From assembly GCA_005880175.1 (NCBI GenBank), contig VBJR01000312.1, positions 1 through 31,866 of the forward strand: 31,866 nt of DNA. The letters run 5' to 3'. How positions within the stretch are numbered: position 1 is the stretch's first letter; each line of letters opens with the position of its first letter. Made by a program: the position numbers and the translations under genes. Below are positions 23,983 through 31,866 of this stretch, piece by piece. The notes under the pieces are model-generated. The model saw only the letters and a list, made by a program, of their open reading frames with translations. It had not been told where the DNA came from and did no database searches. Source of the stretch: Chloroflexota bacterium. GTDB taxonomy: Bacteria > Chloroflexota > Dormibacteria > Dormibacterales > Dormibacteraceae.

Positions 23983-24777
23983 GTGGTCCGGCCGCCGCAG
24001 CCGTTCAACCCGGTCCTGGTCGTCCTGGCGGCCGCGGCGGCCCTCTTCTTCGTCCTGCCCCTGGCGGGCCTGGTGGCGCGGGCGCCGTGGGCGTCCGCAC
24101 CCGGCATCCTGTCCGACCCGCAGGTCCTGCTGGCGCTCCGGCTCTCGCTGCTCTGCTCGCTCGCGTCGACCGCCCTGGCGCTGGTGCTGGGCGTGCCGCT
24201 GGCGTGGGTGCTGGCCCGGCTGCGGTTCCCGGGCAAGAGCCTGCTCCGCGGGCTGACGACCCTGCCCATGGTCCTGCCCCCGGTCGTCGCCGGCGTGGCG
24301 CTCCTGCTGGCGTTCGGCCGCCGCGGCCTGGTGGGCGCGCCGATCGCGGACGCGACCGGCTTCGCCCTCCCGTTCACGACGGCGGGCGTGATCGTGGCCG
24401 AGAGCTTCGTCGCCATGCCGTTCCTGGTCATCACCGTCGAGGCCGGGCTGCGCTCGATGGACGTGCGCTTCGAGGAGGCGGCGCGCACGCTGGGCGCCCG
24501 GCGCTGGACCGTGTTCCGGCGGGTCACGCTGCCGCTGATCGGGCCCTCCCTGGCGGCCGGGGCCGTGCTGGCCTGGTCGCGAGCGCTGGGCGAGTTCGGG
24601 GCGACGATCACGTTCGCCGGCAACTTCCCCGGCACGACCCAGACGTCGCCGCTGGCGGTGTACATCGACCTCGAGTCCGGGCGGCTGGAGAGCGCGGTGG
24701 TCCTGAGCCTCCTGCTCGTCTTCGTCAGCCTGGCCGTGCTCGTGGCGCTGCGGGGGCGGTATCTCGGCGACACCTGA
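23983..24777 (+). CDS. modB: Molybdate ABC transporter permease ModB
   Basis: Membrane channel subunit of the molybdate importer. The 264-residue protein has about six hydrophobic helices and the cytoplasmic EAA loop (FEEAARTLGARRWTVFRRVTLPLIGPSLAAG-type, near residues 165–190) that docks onto ModC. MVLPPVVAGVALLLAFGRRG and the LGEFGATITFAGN stretch near the end are characteristic of ModB/CysTW permeases. GTG 23983 is the start. The frame is intact. Confidence 0.94.
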   Translation: MVRPPQPFNPVLVVLAAAAALFFVLPLAGLVARAPWASAPGILSDPQVLLALRLSLLCSLASTALALVLGVPLAWVLARLRFPGKSLLRGLTTLPMVLPPVVAGVALLLAFGRRGLVGAPIADATGFALPFTTAGVIVAESFVAMPFLVITVEAGLRSMDVRFEEAARTLGARRWTVFRRVTLPLIGPSLAAGAVLAWSRALGEFGATITFAGNFPGTTQTSPLAVYIDLESGRLESAVVLSLLLVFVSLAVLVALRGRYLGDT

Positions 24778-24784
24778 CACGGGC

Positions 24785-25837
24785 CTGCGGGCCGCTCTCC
24801 AGCTGCGCCTCGGCCGCTTCGACGTGGACGTGGAGCTGGCGGTCGCCCCGGGCGAGGTGGCCGCCCTGCTCGGGCCGAACGGCGCCGGCAAGACCACGGT
24901 GCTGCGCGCGCTGGCCGGCCTGCTGCCGCTGGCCGCCGGCCGGGTGGTGCTGGACGGCCGCGTGCTGGAGGACCCCGCCCACCGGGTCCGGGTCCCGGTC
25001 GAGCGGCGAGCGGTGGCCATGGTGTTCCAGGACTACCTCCTGTTCCCGCACCTCGGCGCGGTCGAGAACGTCGCGTTCGGGCTGCGGGCCCGAGGCATCG
25101 GGCGCCGGGAGGCCCGGCGGCGGGCGCAGGCCTGGCTGGAGCGCCTGGGCCTCCCCGAGGTGGCCGACGCCGGCCCGCGGACGCTGTCGGGCGGGCAGCA
25201 GCAGCGGGTGGCGCTGGCCCGGGCGCTGGCGACCGATCCCCGGCTGCTGCTGCTGGACGAGCCGCTCGCCGCGCTGGACGTCTCGATCCGGGCGGAGGTT
25301 CGTCGCGACCTGCGCCGCCACCTGCGCGACTTCGCCGGCGTGAACCTGCTCGTCACGCACGACCCGCTGGAGGCGATCGCGCTCGCCGACCGCCTCATCG
25401 TGATCGAGCGGGGCCGGATCGTCCAGGCCGGCACGCCGGCCGAGGTGACCGAGCGCCCCCGCTCCGCGTACGTGGCCGACCTGGTCGGCGTGAACCTGCT
25501 GCGGGGCCGGGCCGGCGGCGACGGGATCGACCTGGGCGAGGGTGGCCGCCTGGAGGTGGTCGGCGCGGGGAGCGGGGAGGTATTCGCCGTGATCCCGCCG
25601 CGCAGCATCTCGCTGTGGCGGACCCGGCCCGACGGCTCGCCGCGCAACGTGTGGCGGGGCCGGGCCGCCGGCCTGGACCTGCTCGGCGACCGCGTGCGCG
25701 TGCGGGTCGAGGCCCGGCCGCAGCCCAGCCTGGTCGCGGAGGTGACCCCGGCGGCGGTCGCGGAGCTGGACCTGGCCGAGGGCTCGGACGTCTGGGTCTC
25801 GGTGAAGGCGACCGAGGTGAGCGTCTACCCGGCGTAG
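24785..25837 (+). CDS. modC: Molybdate ABC transporter ATP-binding protein ModC
   Basis: Energising subunit of the molybdate importer. Walker A is LLGPNGAGKTTVLRAL, the Q-loop is MVFQDYLLFPHL, the signature is LSGGQQQRVALARAL, Walker B is RLLLLDEPLAALD, and the H-loop is LVTHDP. The C-terminal third is a TOBE regulatory domain ending VKATEVSVYPA. An unambiguous start is lacking. GTG 24824 would cut off the first strand (LRAALQLRLGRFDVDVEL), so CTG 24785, eight bases after modB, is preferred; a small sequence loss at the 5' end is also possible. From 24785 the product is 350 residues. Confidence 0.92.
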   Translation: MRAALQLRLGRFDVDVELAVAPGEVAALLGPNGAGKTTVLRALAGLLPLAAGRVVLDGRVLEDPAHRVRVPVERRAVAMVFQDYLLFPHLGAVENVAFGLRARGIGRREARRRAQAWLERLGLPEVADAGPRTLSGGQQQRVALARALATDPRLLLLDEPLAALDVSIRAEVRRDLRRHLRDFAGVNLLVTHDPLEAIALADRLIVIERGRIVQAGTPAEVTERPRSAYVADLVGVNLLRGRAGGDGIDLGEGGRLEVVGAGSGEVFAVIPPRSISLWRTRPDGSPRNVWRGRAAGLDLLGDRVRVRVEARPQPSLVAEVTPAAVAELDLAEGSDVWVSVKATEVSVYPA

Positions 25838-25846
25838 GCTCGGGGC

Positions 25847-26278
25847 ATGGGCGACCCGGTCTGCTACCTGCCGCAGCTGGACGAGGACGGCCGGATGCCG
25901 GAGCTCCGGGTCACGCTGCGGCGCGCGTACGACCGCGTCGCCCGCAGGCCGGGCGAGCGGAGGGTGCTCGTGGACCGGGTGTGGCCGCGCGGCATCACGA
26001 AGGAGGCGCTCGGCGCCGACCTCTGGCTGCGCGACGTCGCCCCGTCGGACGGTCTGCGGCGCTGGTTCGGCCACCGGCCCGAGCGGTGGGAGGAGTTCCG
26101 GCGGCGCTACCGCGAGGAGCTGCGGGAGCCGGAGCGGAGCCGCCTGCTGGACGAGCTGGCCGGGATGGCCCGCGCGCATCCGGTGGCGCTGCTGTACGGG
26201 GCGAAGGACCGGGCCCGCAACCAGGCGGTCGTGGTCATGGAAGCGATCGAGGATCGGCTCCAGTCGCCTCCGCGATGA
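25847..26278 (+). CDS. DUF488-family protein
   Basis: A 143-residue protein of the DUF488 (YeaO-like) family: LRRAYDRVARRPGERRVLVDRVWPRG, DLWLRDVAPSDGLRRWFGH, RWEEFRRRYREEL and ALLYGAKDRARNQAVVV. The invariant DR-WPRG and LYGAKD patterns are present. The biochemical function of the family is not established. ATG 25847 gives an extra 16 residues; ATG 25895 (MPELRVTLRRAYD) matches the family start better. It lies nine bases after modC and its last 44 bases overlap the end of the converging glycosidase gene. Confidence 0.85.
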   Translation: MGDPVCYLPQLDEDGRMPELRVTLRRAYDRVARRPGERRVLVDRVWPRGITKEALGADLWLRDVAPSDGLRRWFGHRPERWEEFRRRYREELREPERSRLLDELAGMARAHPVALLYGAKDRARNQAVVVMEAIEDRLQSPPR

Positions 26279-28227
26279 GCTCGCGGTAGACGTCGACCGA
26301 CTCGGTCGGCACCCGCGCCAGGTCCGGGTCGCTGTCGAGGTCCACGTGGTACAGGCCGAAGTCGTTCGACGGGCCGAACGCCAGGCCCCACTCGCGGTTC
26401 GAGGTGATCGCCCAGCACAGGTAGCCCTCCACCGGCACGCCCTCGGCGCGCGCCCGCAGCACCTCGCGCACGTGCGTGCGCAGGTACTCGACCCGCGGCA
26501 CGCCGCTGGCGACGGGCACCGAGCCGTTCTCCACGACCAGCACGGGCTGGTCCGGGAACATCGCGGCCGCCTCCCGCAGCACGCGCCGCATGGCCGCCGG
26601 CCAGACCGGCGCGTGGGCGAAGTCGCCCGCGATCGAGTCGCCGAGCTGGCGCAGCCGGTGCAGGGCGATGGTCGGGATGCCCCAGTAGTAGTCCGCCCCG
26701 ACGTAGTCCTGCTGGCCCTCGCAGCCCTTCGGGCACAGCCACTCCGGCAGCCGGCCCTGGATGCCCAGGAACCACCAGTTGCTGTCGAGCGCGCACAGCA
26801 GGAGGTCGATCCAGCGCAGCAGCGGGTCGAACACGCGCGTCCACGAGCGCAGGGCGGGCACCCGCTCCGCGGTCGCCAGCGGCTCCAGGTCCACGCGGCC
26901 GGGGTCGCCGAAGAGGCGCGCGGCGACCTCGCGGACGAGCTCGACCTCCTGGCCGCTCCACTCGCCGGTCTCCGGGTCGCGGAAGCCGAGGCCGGGCACG
27001 TCCGCTGAGACGCCCGCCCGCAGCCGGCCGCGGCCCAGCACCCGGCGCAGGCCCGGGTCGGGCGCCTCCGGCAGCGGCGCCGGGGGGTCGCCCGCGATCA
27101 CCCCGTCGACCACCTGGAGCAGGTCGCGGGACCCGGTGGGGACGCCGACCACGTACCGCTCCCGCCGCAGCGCCTCGCCCACGATCGCCCAGCGGCCCTC
27201 GTCCCGGGCCGCCAGGCCGGCCAGGATCGCGTCGTCCGCCAGCAGCGCCGCCGCCCGGCCGGCCGCCAGGTCGGCCAGGGCGGCCTCGTAGTCCGCCACC
27301 GGCAGCAGCGTCGCGCCCGGCAGCACCCGATGGGCAGCGGCCTCGGCCGTCGTCCCGCGCACGACCGCGACCACCGCGCCGCGCGGCTGCGCCGCGCGCC
27401 CGATCGGGCTGCCGGCCGGGACGAGCAGGCGCAGCTCCGCGACCCGGTACGGACGCGAGAAGTCGAGGTCGCGGCCCCGCCCGGCGGTGGCGCTGAGCTC
27501 GGCCGCGACCAGGTCCACGCGGCCGGGGGCCGGGGGCCGCCACGCGCGCCAGCGGCCGCTCGCGTCCCAGCTGCCCTGGCTCCGGCTGAGCCGCACGGCG
27601 CGCCGGTCCAGGAACCGCTGGAGCCACGCCGGCAGGCCGAGGATGAACGGGTTCGTGCCCACCATCGCGTCGGCCCGGACCGCCTTGACGGCCTCGCGGC
27701 CGCGCGCGTTGGCCAGGAACAGGGCCCGCATCGCCAGCCGGGAGCAGCGCAGCTGCTCCTCCACGCTGGCGCCGGCGGGCAGGCCGGGCGGCATCCGGTA
27801 CTCGCCCTGCCACCACGGCTTGAGGTAGCCGTACACGAGCTGGTTGGGCTCGTTGAACGTCAGCCACCAGCGGACCTGGCCGGCCAGCGCCTCCGCCACG
27901 ACGCGCGCGTACGCGGCGAACCGGGCCGGGAACGCGTCGCCGATGAGCCCGCCCTCGTCCTGGACGTGGAGGGGCCACGTGTAGTGCATCAGCGTGACCA
28001 CGGGCTCCATCCCGGCGGCGACGATCGCGGCGACCAGCTCGCGGTAGTGGTCGAGTGCAGCCGAGGCGGCGCGCCAGCTCGACGTCCTCCCGGTAGCGGA
28101 CCCAGAAGTCCGTCGCCCGGCCCCGGGGCGTGAGCTCCCGCTCGCGCTCCCAGCGGTCGCGGATGTCCTCCCAGCGCGCCTCGTACGCCTCGCACTGGTG
28201 GTCGGCGGTGGCGACGCCGAAGAGCAT
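26235..28227 (-). CDS. Family-1 glycosidase with an inserted, circularly permuted solute-binding domain; frame broken near 28057
   Basis: Glycosidase of family 1. The start FGVATADHQCEAYEARWEDI and the acid/base segment WWLTFNEPNQLVYGYLK (Glu codon about 27849–27851) are at the front. The nucleophile VLVVENGSVP (Glu about 26529–26531) and GYLCWAITSNREWG are at the back. Between them, about 26844–27524, lies a family-3 solute-binding domain in swapped order: its second part (RVDLVAAELSATAGRGRDLDFSRPY to DLLQVVDGV) precedes its first part (LRRVLGRGRLRAGVSADVPGLGFRD to AERVPALRS). The frame is open through both boundaries. No signal peptide is visible, so it is probably cytoplasmic. Near 28056–28060 the frame changes between ARRLGC and ALDHYREL and about 25 codons are missing. 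Confidence 0.85.
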
Positions 28228-28258
28228 GACCGGAGAGGGTAGCGCCGGCGTTGGGCGG

Positions 28259-28272
28259 TTGCCGTACGGCAA
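28259..28272. promoter_or_regulatory. Perfect 14-bp palindrome before the glycosidase gene
   Basis: TTGCCGTACGGCAA is a perfect palindrome, flanked by GCGGT on the left and, two bases on, ACCGC on the right. It lies 31 bases upstream of the glycosidase ATG on the minus strand. Its shape resembles sites of sugar-responsive repressors, but no such regulator gene is in the window. Confidence 0.5.
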
Positions 28273-28305
28273 GACCGCTGCCGCTCGACATCGGCCGCGA
28301 TCAAA

Positions 28306-28328
28306 AATAGACCGACTGTCGTTCTATT
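28306..28328. promoter_or_regulatory. TetR-type operator
   Basis: A 23-bp near-perfect palindrome with outer arms AATAGA/TCTATT and inner GAC/GTC around one central base. Only one flanking pair mismatches. It ends five bases before the tetR ATG and overlaps the TATTAT (28325–28330) that looks like a -10 element, so autorepression is the natural reading. It also lies within reach of the divergent glycosidase promoter. Confidence 0.75.
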
Positions 28329-28332
28329 ATTG

Positions 28333-29022
28333 ATGCCGATGGCGAGGACACTGGACCCGGAGGCCCACGCGCTCCGGCGCGACGCGTTCGTCGACGCCGC
28401 CCAGCGCCTGATCCAGGCCAAGGGCTACGAGCAGATGAGCGTGCAGGACGTCCTCGACGAGCTGGGCGCGTCGAGGGGCGCCCTGTACCACTACTTCGAC
28501 TCGAAGGCGGCCCTGCTGGAGGCGGTGGTGGAGCGCATGGTCGACGCGGTCACCGAGGTGCTGGAGCCGCTCGTCGCCGATCCCGCCGTGCCCGCGCTCC
28601 AGAAGCTGCAGCGCGTGTTCACCGGCATCACCGACTGGAAGATGGAGCGCGCCGACCTGCTGCGGGCCTTCATGACGAGCTGGATGTCCGACGAGAACGC
28701 GCTCGTGCGCGAGCGGTTCCGCCGGCACACGGCCGTCCGCCTCACGCCCCTGCTGGCAAGGATCCTCCGGCAGGGCAAGACCGAGGGCGCGTTCACCATC
28801 GGGTCGCCGGACCACGCCGCGGCGGTCTTCGTCGCGCTCGTCCTCGGCGCCAACGAGATGGCCGTCCAGCTCCTGGTCGCCCGCCAGGCTGGCACCGTCA
28901 CGCTGGAGGACGTCGAGCAGACGATCACCGCCCTGGGCGAGGCGTTCGAGCGGCTCGTCGGCGTTCCCGCTGGGTCGTGGCCGCTCCCCGACCCCGCGCT
29001 CATCCGCTACTGGTTCGCCTGA
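28333..29022 (+). CDS. TetR-family transcriptional regulator
   Basis: A 229-residue one-component regulator. The N-terminal helix-turn-helix is complete (RDAFVDAAQRLIQAKGYEQMSVQDVLDELGASRGALYHYF, then DSKAALLEAVVERM). The C-terminal ligand and dimer domain is helical, with AFTIGSPDHAAAVFVALVLGANEM. ATG 28333 or 28339 starts it, almost leaderless behind TATTAT. A 23-bp palindrome lies immediately upstream. The ABC exporter genes follow in the same direction, 13 bases after its stop, so it most probably represses the exporter and itself. Confidence 0.92.
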   Translation: MPMARTLDPEAHALRRDAFVDAAQRLIQAKGYEQMSVQDVLDELGASRGALYHYFDSKAALLEAVVERMVDAVTEVLEPLVADPAVPALQKLQRVFTGITDWKMERADLLRAFMTSWMSDENALVRERFRRHTAVRLTPLLARILRQGKTEGAFTIGSPDHAAAVFVALVLGANEMAVQLLVARQAGTVTLEDVEQTITALGEAFERLVGVPAGSWPLPDPALIRYWFA

Positions 29023-29035
29023 AGAGGTGCGTCAC

Positions 29036-29950
29036 ATGACGACGGTCATCGAAACCGACAAGCTCACCAAGTCGTACGGCGCCCACCGGGGCATCGCCGA
29101 CGTGGACCTGACGGTCGAGCGGGGGGAGGTCTTCGGCTTCCTGGGCCCGAACGGCGCCGGCAAGACGACGACGATCCGCCTGCTGCTCGACCTGATCCGG
29201 CCCACGAGCGGCCGGGCCACCGTGTTCGGCCTGGACACGACGCGTGACGCCGTGGCGATCCACAAGCGCGTCGGCTACCTGCCCGGCGAGTTCACGCTGT
29301 ACGACCGGCTGACCGGCGGGCAGACGCTCGAGTACTTCGCCAACCTGCACGGCGGGGTCGAGCGCGAGTACCAGCGCTCGCTGATCGAGCGCCTCGACCT
29401 GGACCCGTCGCGGCGGTTCCGCGAGTACTCCAAGGGCAACAAGCAGAAGGTCGGGCTGGTCGCGGCGCTGCAGCACCGGCCCGAGCTGCTCGTGCTCGAC
29501 GAGCCCACCTCGGGCCTCGACCCGCTGGTCCAGCAGGCGTTCTTCGAGATCCTGCGCGAGGCGGTGGCCGAGGGCCGGACGGTCTTCCTGTCCAGCCACG
29601 TGCTCTCCGAGGCCGAGAAGACGTGCGACCGCGTCGCCATCATCCGCGACGGCGAGCTGGTCCGGGTCGCCCGGGTGGACGCGCTCCGCGACCTCGCCGT
29701 CCACGAGGTCGAGCTGCGCTTCGCGGAGCCGGTGCCGGCCGCGGAGTTCGAGCGGCTGGCCGGCGTCAGCAACGTGGTCGTCGAGGACCACCTGCTGCGC
29801 ATGCACGTGAACGGCCCGATCGGCCCGGTGGTCCGGGCCGCGGCCCGCTACGAGCTGGCCGACTTCGTCAGCCGTGAGCCGAGCCTGGAGGAGACGTTCC
29901 TCGCCGAGTACGGCCACGAGAAGGTGGAGGTGGCCAGCAATGGCCGTTGA
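29036..29950 (+). CDS. ABC exporter ATP-binding protein
   Basis: A 304-residue ATPase of the drug-exporter (DrrA/CcmA-like) group. Walker A is FLGPNGAGKTTTIRLLLDL, the Q-loop region is KRVGYLPGEFTLYDRLT, the signature region reads YSKGNKQKVGLVAAL (SKGN instead of SGGQ, common in this subgroup), Walker B is LLVLDEPTSGLDPL, and the H-loop is FLSSHVLSEAE. The C-terminal 90 residues form the regulatory extension. ATG 29036 has GAAGAGG eight bases upstream; GTG 29027 is a less likely start. The last 11 bases overlap the permease gene. Confidence 0.93.
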   Translation: MTTVIETDKLTKSYGAHRGIADVDLTVERGEVFGFLGPNGAGKTTTIRLLLDLIRPTSGRATVFGLDTTRDAVAIHKRVGYLPGEFTLYDRLTGGQTLEYFANLHGGVEREYQRSLIERLDLDPSRRFREYSKGNKQKVGLVAALQHRPELLVLDEPTSGLDPLVQQAFFEILREAVAEGRTVFLSSHVLSEAEKTCDRVAIIRDGELVRVARVDALRDLAVHEVELRFAEPVPAAEFERLAGVSNVVVEDHLLRMHVNGPIGPVVRAAARYELADFVSREPSLEETFLAEYGHEKVEVASNGR

Positions 29951-31643
29951 GATCGGCCGGCCGCCGCTGGCGCGGGCCCGGACGCGGGTCTCGCTCCGGC
30001 AGCGCGTCTACGGCTTCGGCAGCGTCTACGCGAAGACCCTGCGGGACTCGCGGCTGGCGTTCCTGATCGTTGCCGGCATCCTGGGCGGCCTGATGCTCGT
30101 GGCCGGGGCCGGCGTGGGCCGCGTGTACGCCACCGTCGGGGCGCGGCACGACCTGGCCCGCCTCGGCACCGAGCTGGCGGCGTCGTCGCCGGCGCTGCGC
30201 GGCATCGTCGGGAACCCGATCAACCTGGCGACGGTCGGCGGGTACGTGATGTGGAAGTACGGGCCCGTGTTCATCTACGTGGCCTGCCTGTGGTCGATCT
30301 TCGCCCTGTCCGGGACGCTGGCAGCCGAGGCGCGGCGGGGCAGCCTGGACTTCGTCGCCGCGACGCCGACGGGCCGGCGCCGGCTGGCGATCGAGAAGGT
30401 GGCGGCCCACGTGACCGCCCTGACCGGCGCGATGGTCGTCATGGGCCTCGCGGTCGGGCTGGTCAGCGCGGCGTTCGCGACCCTGCCCGGGGACGCGATC
30501 CCGGTCCAGGCGGCCGTCGGGTTCGCACTCTGGCTGGGCCTGATCGCGCTGGCCTCGGGCGCGGTGGCGTTCGCCGTCGCGCCGTTCCTGGGCCGGGCGG
30601 CGGCGGCGTGGATCGCGGGCGTCGTGCTGTTCGGCGGCTGGCTGCTGAACGGCTACCAGGGCGTGCTGAGCGGCCTGTCCGGCGTCGCCCACCTGACCTG
30701 GTTCTCGTGGACCGCGAACCACGTGCCGCTGGCCGGCCTGTACGACTGGCCGTCGCTGGTGCCGGTCGCGGTCGCGGCGGTCGTCCTGCTGGCGATCGGC
30801 GTGGAGGCGTTCGCGCGCCGCGACCTGGGGGCGTCGAGCGCGCTGCGGACCCCGACCCTGCCCGGGCCGCTGCTCGGGCTGCGCGGCCCCGTGGGCCGGT
30901 CGTTCGGCGAGCGGGCGGCGGCGGCCCTCGCCTGGGGCCTGGGCCTCGGGTTCTTCGGGTTCATCATGGCGGCGGGCAGCCGGTCGCTGGCCACGGCGCT
31001 GGACCAGCTGTCGCCGGCCACCCAGCAGCTCTTCCGGTCCGTGCTGCCCAACTACGACCTGACCAGCGCTGGCGGGTTCCTCCAGCTCGTGTTCGTCGGG
31101 CTCGGGTTCATCGTCGTGGGCTTCGCCGCCGCCATGCTGGTGGGCGGCTGGGGCGGCGACGAGACGTCGGGGCGGCTGGAGATGCTGCTCTCGACGCCGC
31201 TGGCCCGCGCCCGCTGGGCGGTGAGCAGCGGGCTGGGCGTCTACCTGGCCATCGCGAGCATGACGGTCGTGCTCGCGGCGGCGATCGGGCTGGGCGCCCT
31301 GTCGGCGGGCAGCGACGCCGCCACGCCGATGCTGGGCTCGGTCGTCCTCGGGCTGTACGCGGCCGCGGTCGCGGGCATCGGCTTCGCGATCGGCGGCCTG
31401 TTCCGGACGTCGATCGCCGCCGAGGTGGTGGCGCTCGCCGTCACGCTGACGTTCCTGATCGACCTGGTCGCGCCGGCGCTGAAGGCGCCGTCGTGGGTGC
31501 ACGACCTGGCCCTGACGTCCCACCTGGGCCAGCCGATGGTCGGCTCGTGGGACTGGGCCGGGATCGTGGCCTGCGTGGTGCTGGCCGCGGGCGGCCTGGC
31601 CCTGGGCGGCTGGGGCATGCGCCGCCGCGACGTGGCGCGCTGA
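29940..31643 (+). CDS. ABC-2-type exporter permease
   Basis: A 567-residue membrane protein with about twelve hydrophobic helices arranged as two similar halves (first half about residues 30–270, second about 320–560). Each half has a cytoplasmic RRGSLDFVAATPTGRRRLAIEK- or SGRLEMLLSTPLARARW-type coupling segment after its second helix, matching exporters of polyketide antibiotics and other hydrophobic compounds. ATG 29940 overlaps the ATPase gene. With the TetR gene upstream it forms a self-regulated efflux operon. The substrate cannot be told from sequence. Confidence 0.9.
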   Translation: MAVEIGRPPLARARTRVSLRQRVYGFGSVYAKTLRDSRLAFLIVAGILGGLMLVAGAGVGRVYATVGARHDLARLGTELAASSPALRGIVGNPINLATVGGYVMWKYGPVFIYVACLWSIFALSGTLAAEARRGSLDFVAATPTGRRRLAIEKVAAHVTALTGAMVVMGLAVGLVSAAFATLPGDAIPVQAAVGFALWLGLIALASGAVAFAVAPFLGRAAAAWIAGVVLFGGWLLNGYQGVLSGLSGVAHLTWFSWTANHVPLAGLYDWPSLVPVAVAAVVLLAIGVEAFARRDLGASSALRTPTLPGPLLGLRGPVGRSFGERAAAALAWGLGLGFFGFIMAAGSRSLATALDQLSPATQQLFRSVLPNYDLTSAGGFLQLVFVGLGFIVVGFAAAMLVGGWGGDETSGRLEMLLSTPLARARWAVSSGLGVYLAIASMTVVLAAAIGLGALSAGSDAATPMLGSVVLGLYAAAVAGIGFAIGGLFRTSIAAEVVALAVTLTFLIDLVAPALKAPSWVHDLALTSHLGQPMVGSWDWAGIVACVVLAAGGLALGGWGMRRRDVAR

Positions 31644-31650
31644 TGGGCGA

Positions 31651-31682
31651 GGCGGAGCGGCGGCCGGTGCCGCCGGTCCGCC
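31651..31682 (+). terminator. Hairpin after the exporter operon
   Basis: GGCGGA (31651–31656) pairs with TCCGCC (31677–31682), and inside it GGCGGC (31659–31664) pairs with GCCGCC (31669–31674) around a CGGT loop, with a small GC/GG internal loop. It begins eight bases after the permease stop. It lacks a T-run, as do most such hairpins in this window. Confidence 0.5.
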
Positions 31683-31742
31683 CTGCTGCTCATGTAGGGA
31701 CAATGCGGGCGGTTTCCTTTCCTCGTCGTGGTCGAGGACGGC

Positions 31743-31866
31743 ATGGCCACGACCGTCGGACTTGACGTGCCGCTGGACACCAGCCGGGGCGGTGTGCTGC
31801 GATGGCCTCGGCCCCGGCTGGTCCGGGGGGTGGCGACGAGCTTCGGCTCTGGGGAAGGCGCCGCTG
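31743..31866 (+). CDS. Possible partial gene cut by the window end
   Basis: An open frame begins ATG GCC ACG ACC GTC and continues for 41 codons to the window edge (MATTVGLDVPLDTSRG..., then LRWPRPRLVRGVATSFG). There is no recognised family and no clear ribosome site. A GACAAT (31699–31704) upstream could be a -10 element. It may be chance in GC-rich DNA. Confidence 0.3.
   Translation, partial: MATTVGLDVPLDTSRGGVLRWPRPRLVRGVATSFGSGEGAA

Noticed and set aside
29868..31703. A 611-codon open frame on the minus strand opposite the exporter permease
   Set aside because: Antisense shadow of a strongly biased membrane-protein gene; its translation is rich in Gln, Arg and His with no motif.
1..31866. 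CRISPR arrays, tRNA or rRNA genes, insertion sequences
   Set aside because: Looked for spaced direct repeats, cloverleaf or T-loop GTTCGA-type strings with acceptor pairing, and transposase motifs; none found.

Overview
The window is about 32 kb of very GC-rich, gene-dense bacterial chromosome. Genes are tightly packed, often with 1–4 base stop/start overlaps, and GTG or TTG starts and apparently leaderless starts are frequent. The core-gene order (ddl–ftsQ–ftsA–ftsZ–nrdR, then pgeF–yggS–yggT, a T-box before ileS, then lspA–rluD–gmk–coaBC–lipoprotein–priA), the eukaryote-like type of IleS and the translational-type T-box suggest a high-GC soil Chloroflexota-like lineage such as Dormibacterota or Limnocylindria. 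An actinobacterium is a weaker alternative. There is no rRNA, tRNA, CRISPR array or transposase gene.

Layout. 1–4.9 kb: cell wall and division (ddl, ftsQ, ftsA, ftsZ) and the ribonucleotide-reductase repressor NrdR. 4.9–6.8 kb: a CYTH-domain protein, a family-7 acetyl esterase and a DinB-like protein. 6.8–7.37 kb: a gene-free stretch holding two inverted copies of a ~145 bp structured repeat around two central iteron-like repeats. 7.4–8.9 kb (minus): a second DinB-like gene, peptide deformylase and a two-ACT-domain protein. 8.9–12.9 kb (plus): NfeD, slipin, an RraB-like protein, PgeF, YggS and YggT. 12.95–21.6 kb: T-box, ileS, lspA, rluD, gmk, coaBC, a lipoprotein and priA. 21.8–26.3 kb: a molybdate region, with Mop and a TrmO-like gene on minus, then an ArsR-type regulator, a TOBE fragment, modA, modB, modC and a DUF488 gene on plus. 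26.2–28.2 kb (minus): a family-1 glycosidase with a circularly permuted solute-binding domain inserted in its barrel. 28.3–31.6 kb: a TetR regulator and a two-gene ABC exporter.

Two things stand out. First, the glycosidase/solute-binding chimera looks like a ligand-gated or sensing glycosidase, with both catalytic glutamates retained and the reading frame open through both domain boundaries. Second, the 6.8–7.26 kb repeat pair has hairpins whose arms differ between copies but remain fully paired (covariation), which implies selection on structure.

A caution for any reader: at least seven loci (ftsQ, the second dinB, ileS, rluD, coaBC, arsR/TOBE, the glycosidase) show the same defect, an abrupt frame change where roughly 15–50 conserved codons are missing. 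Because ileS, coaBC and ftsQ are normally essential, I read these as assembly or consensus deletions rather than decay, so each of these genes is probably intact in the organism.
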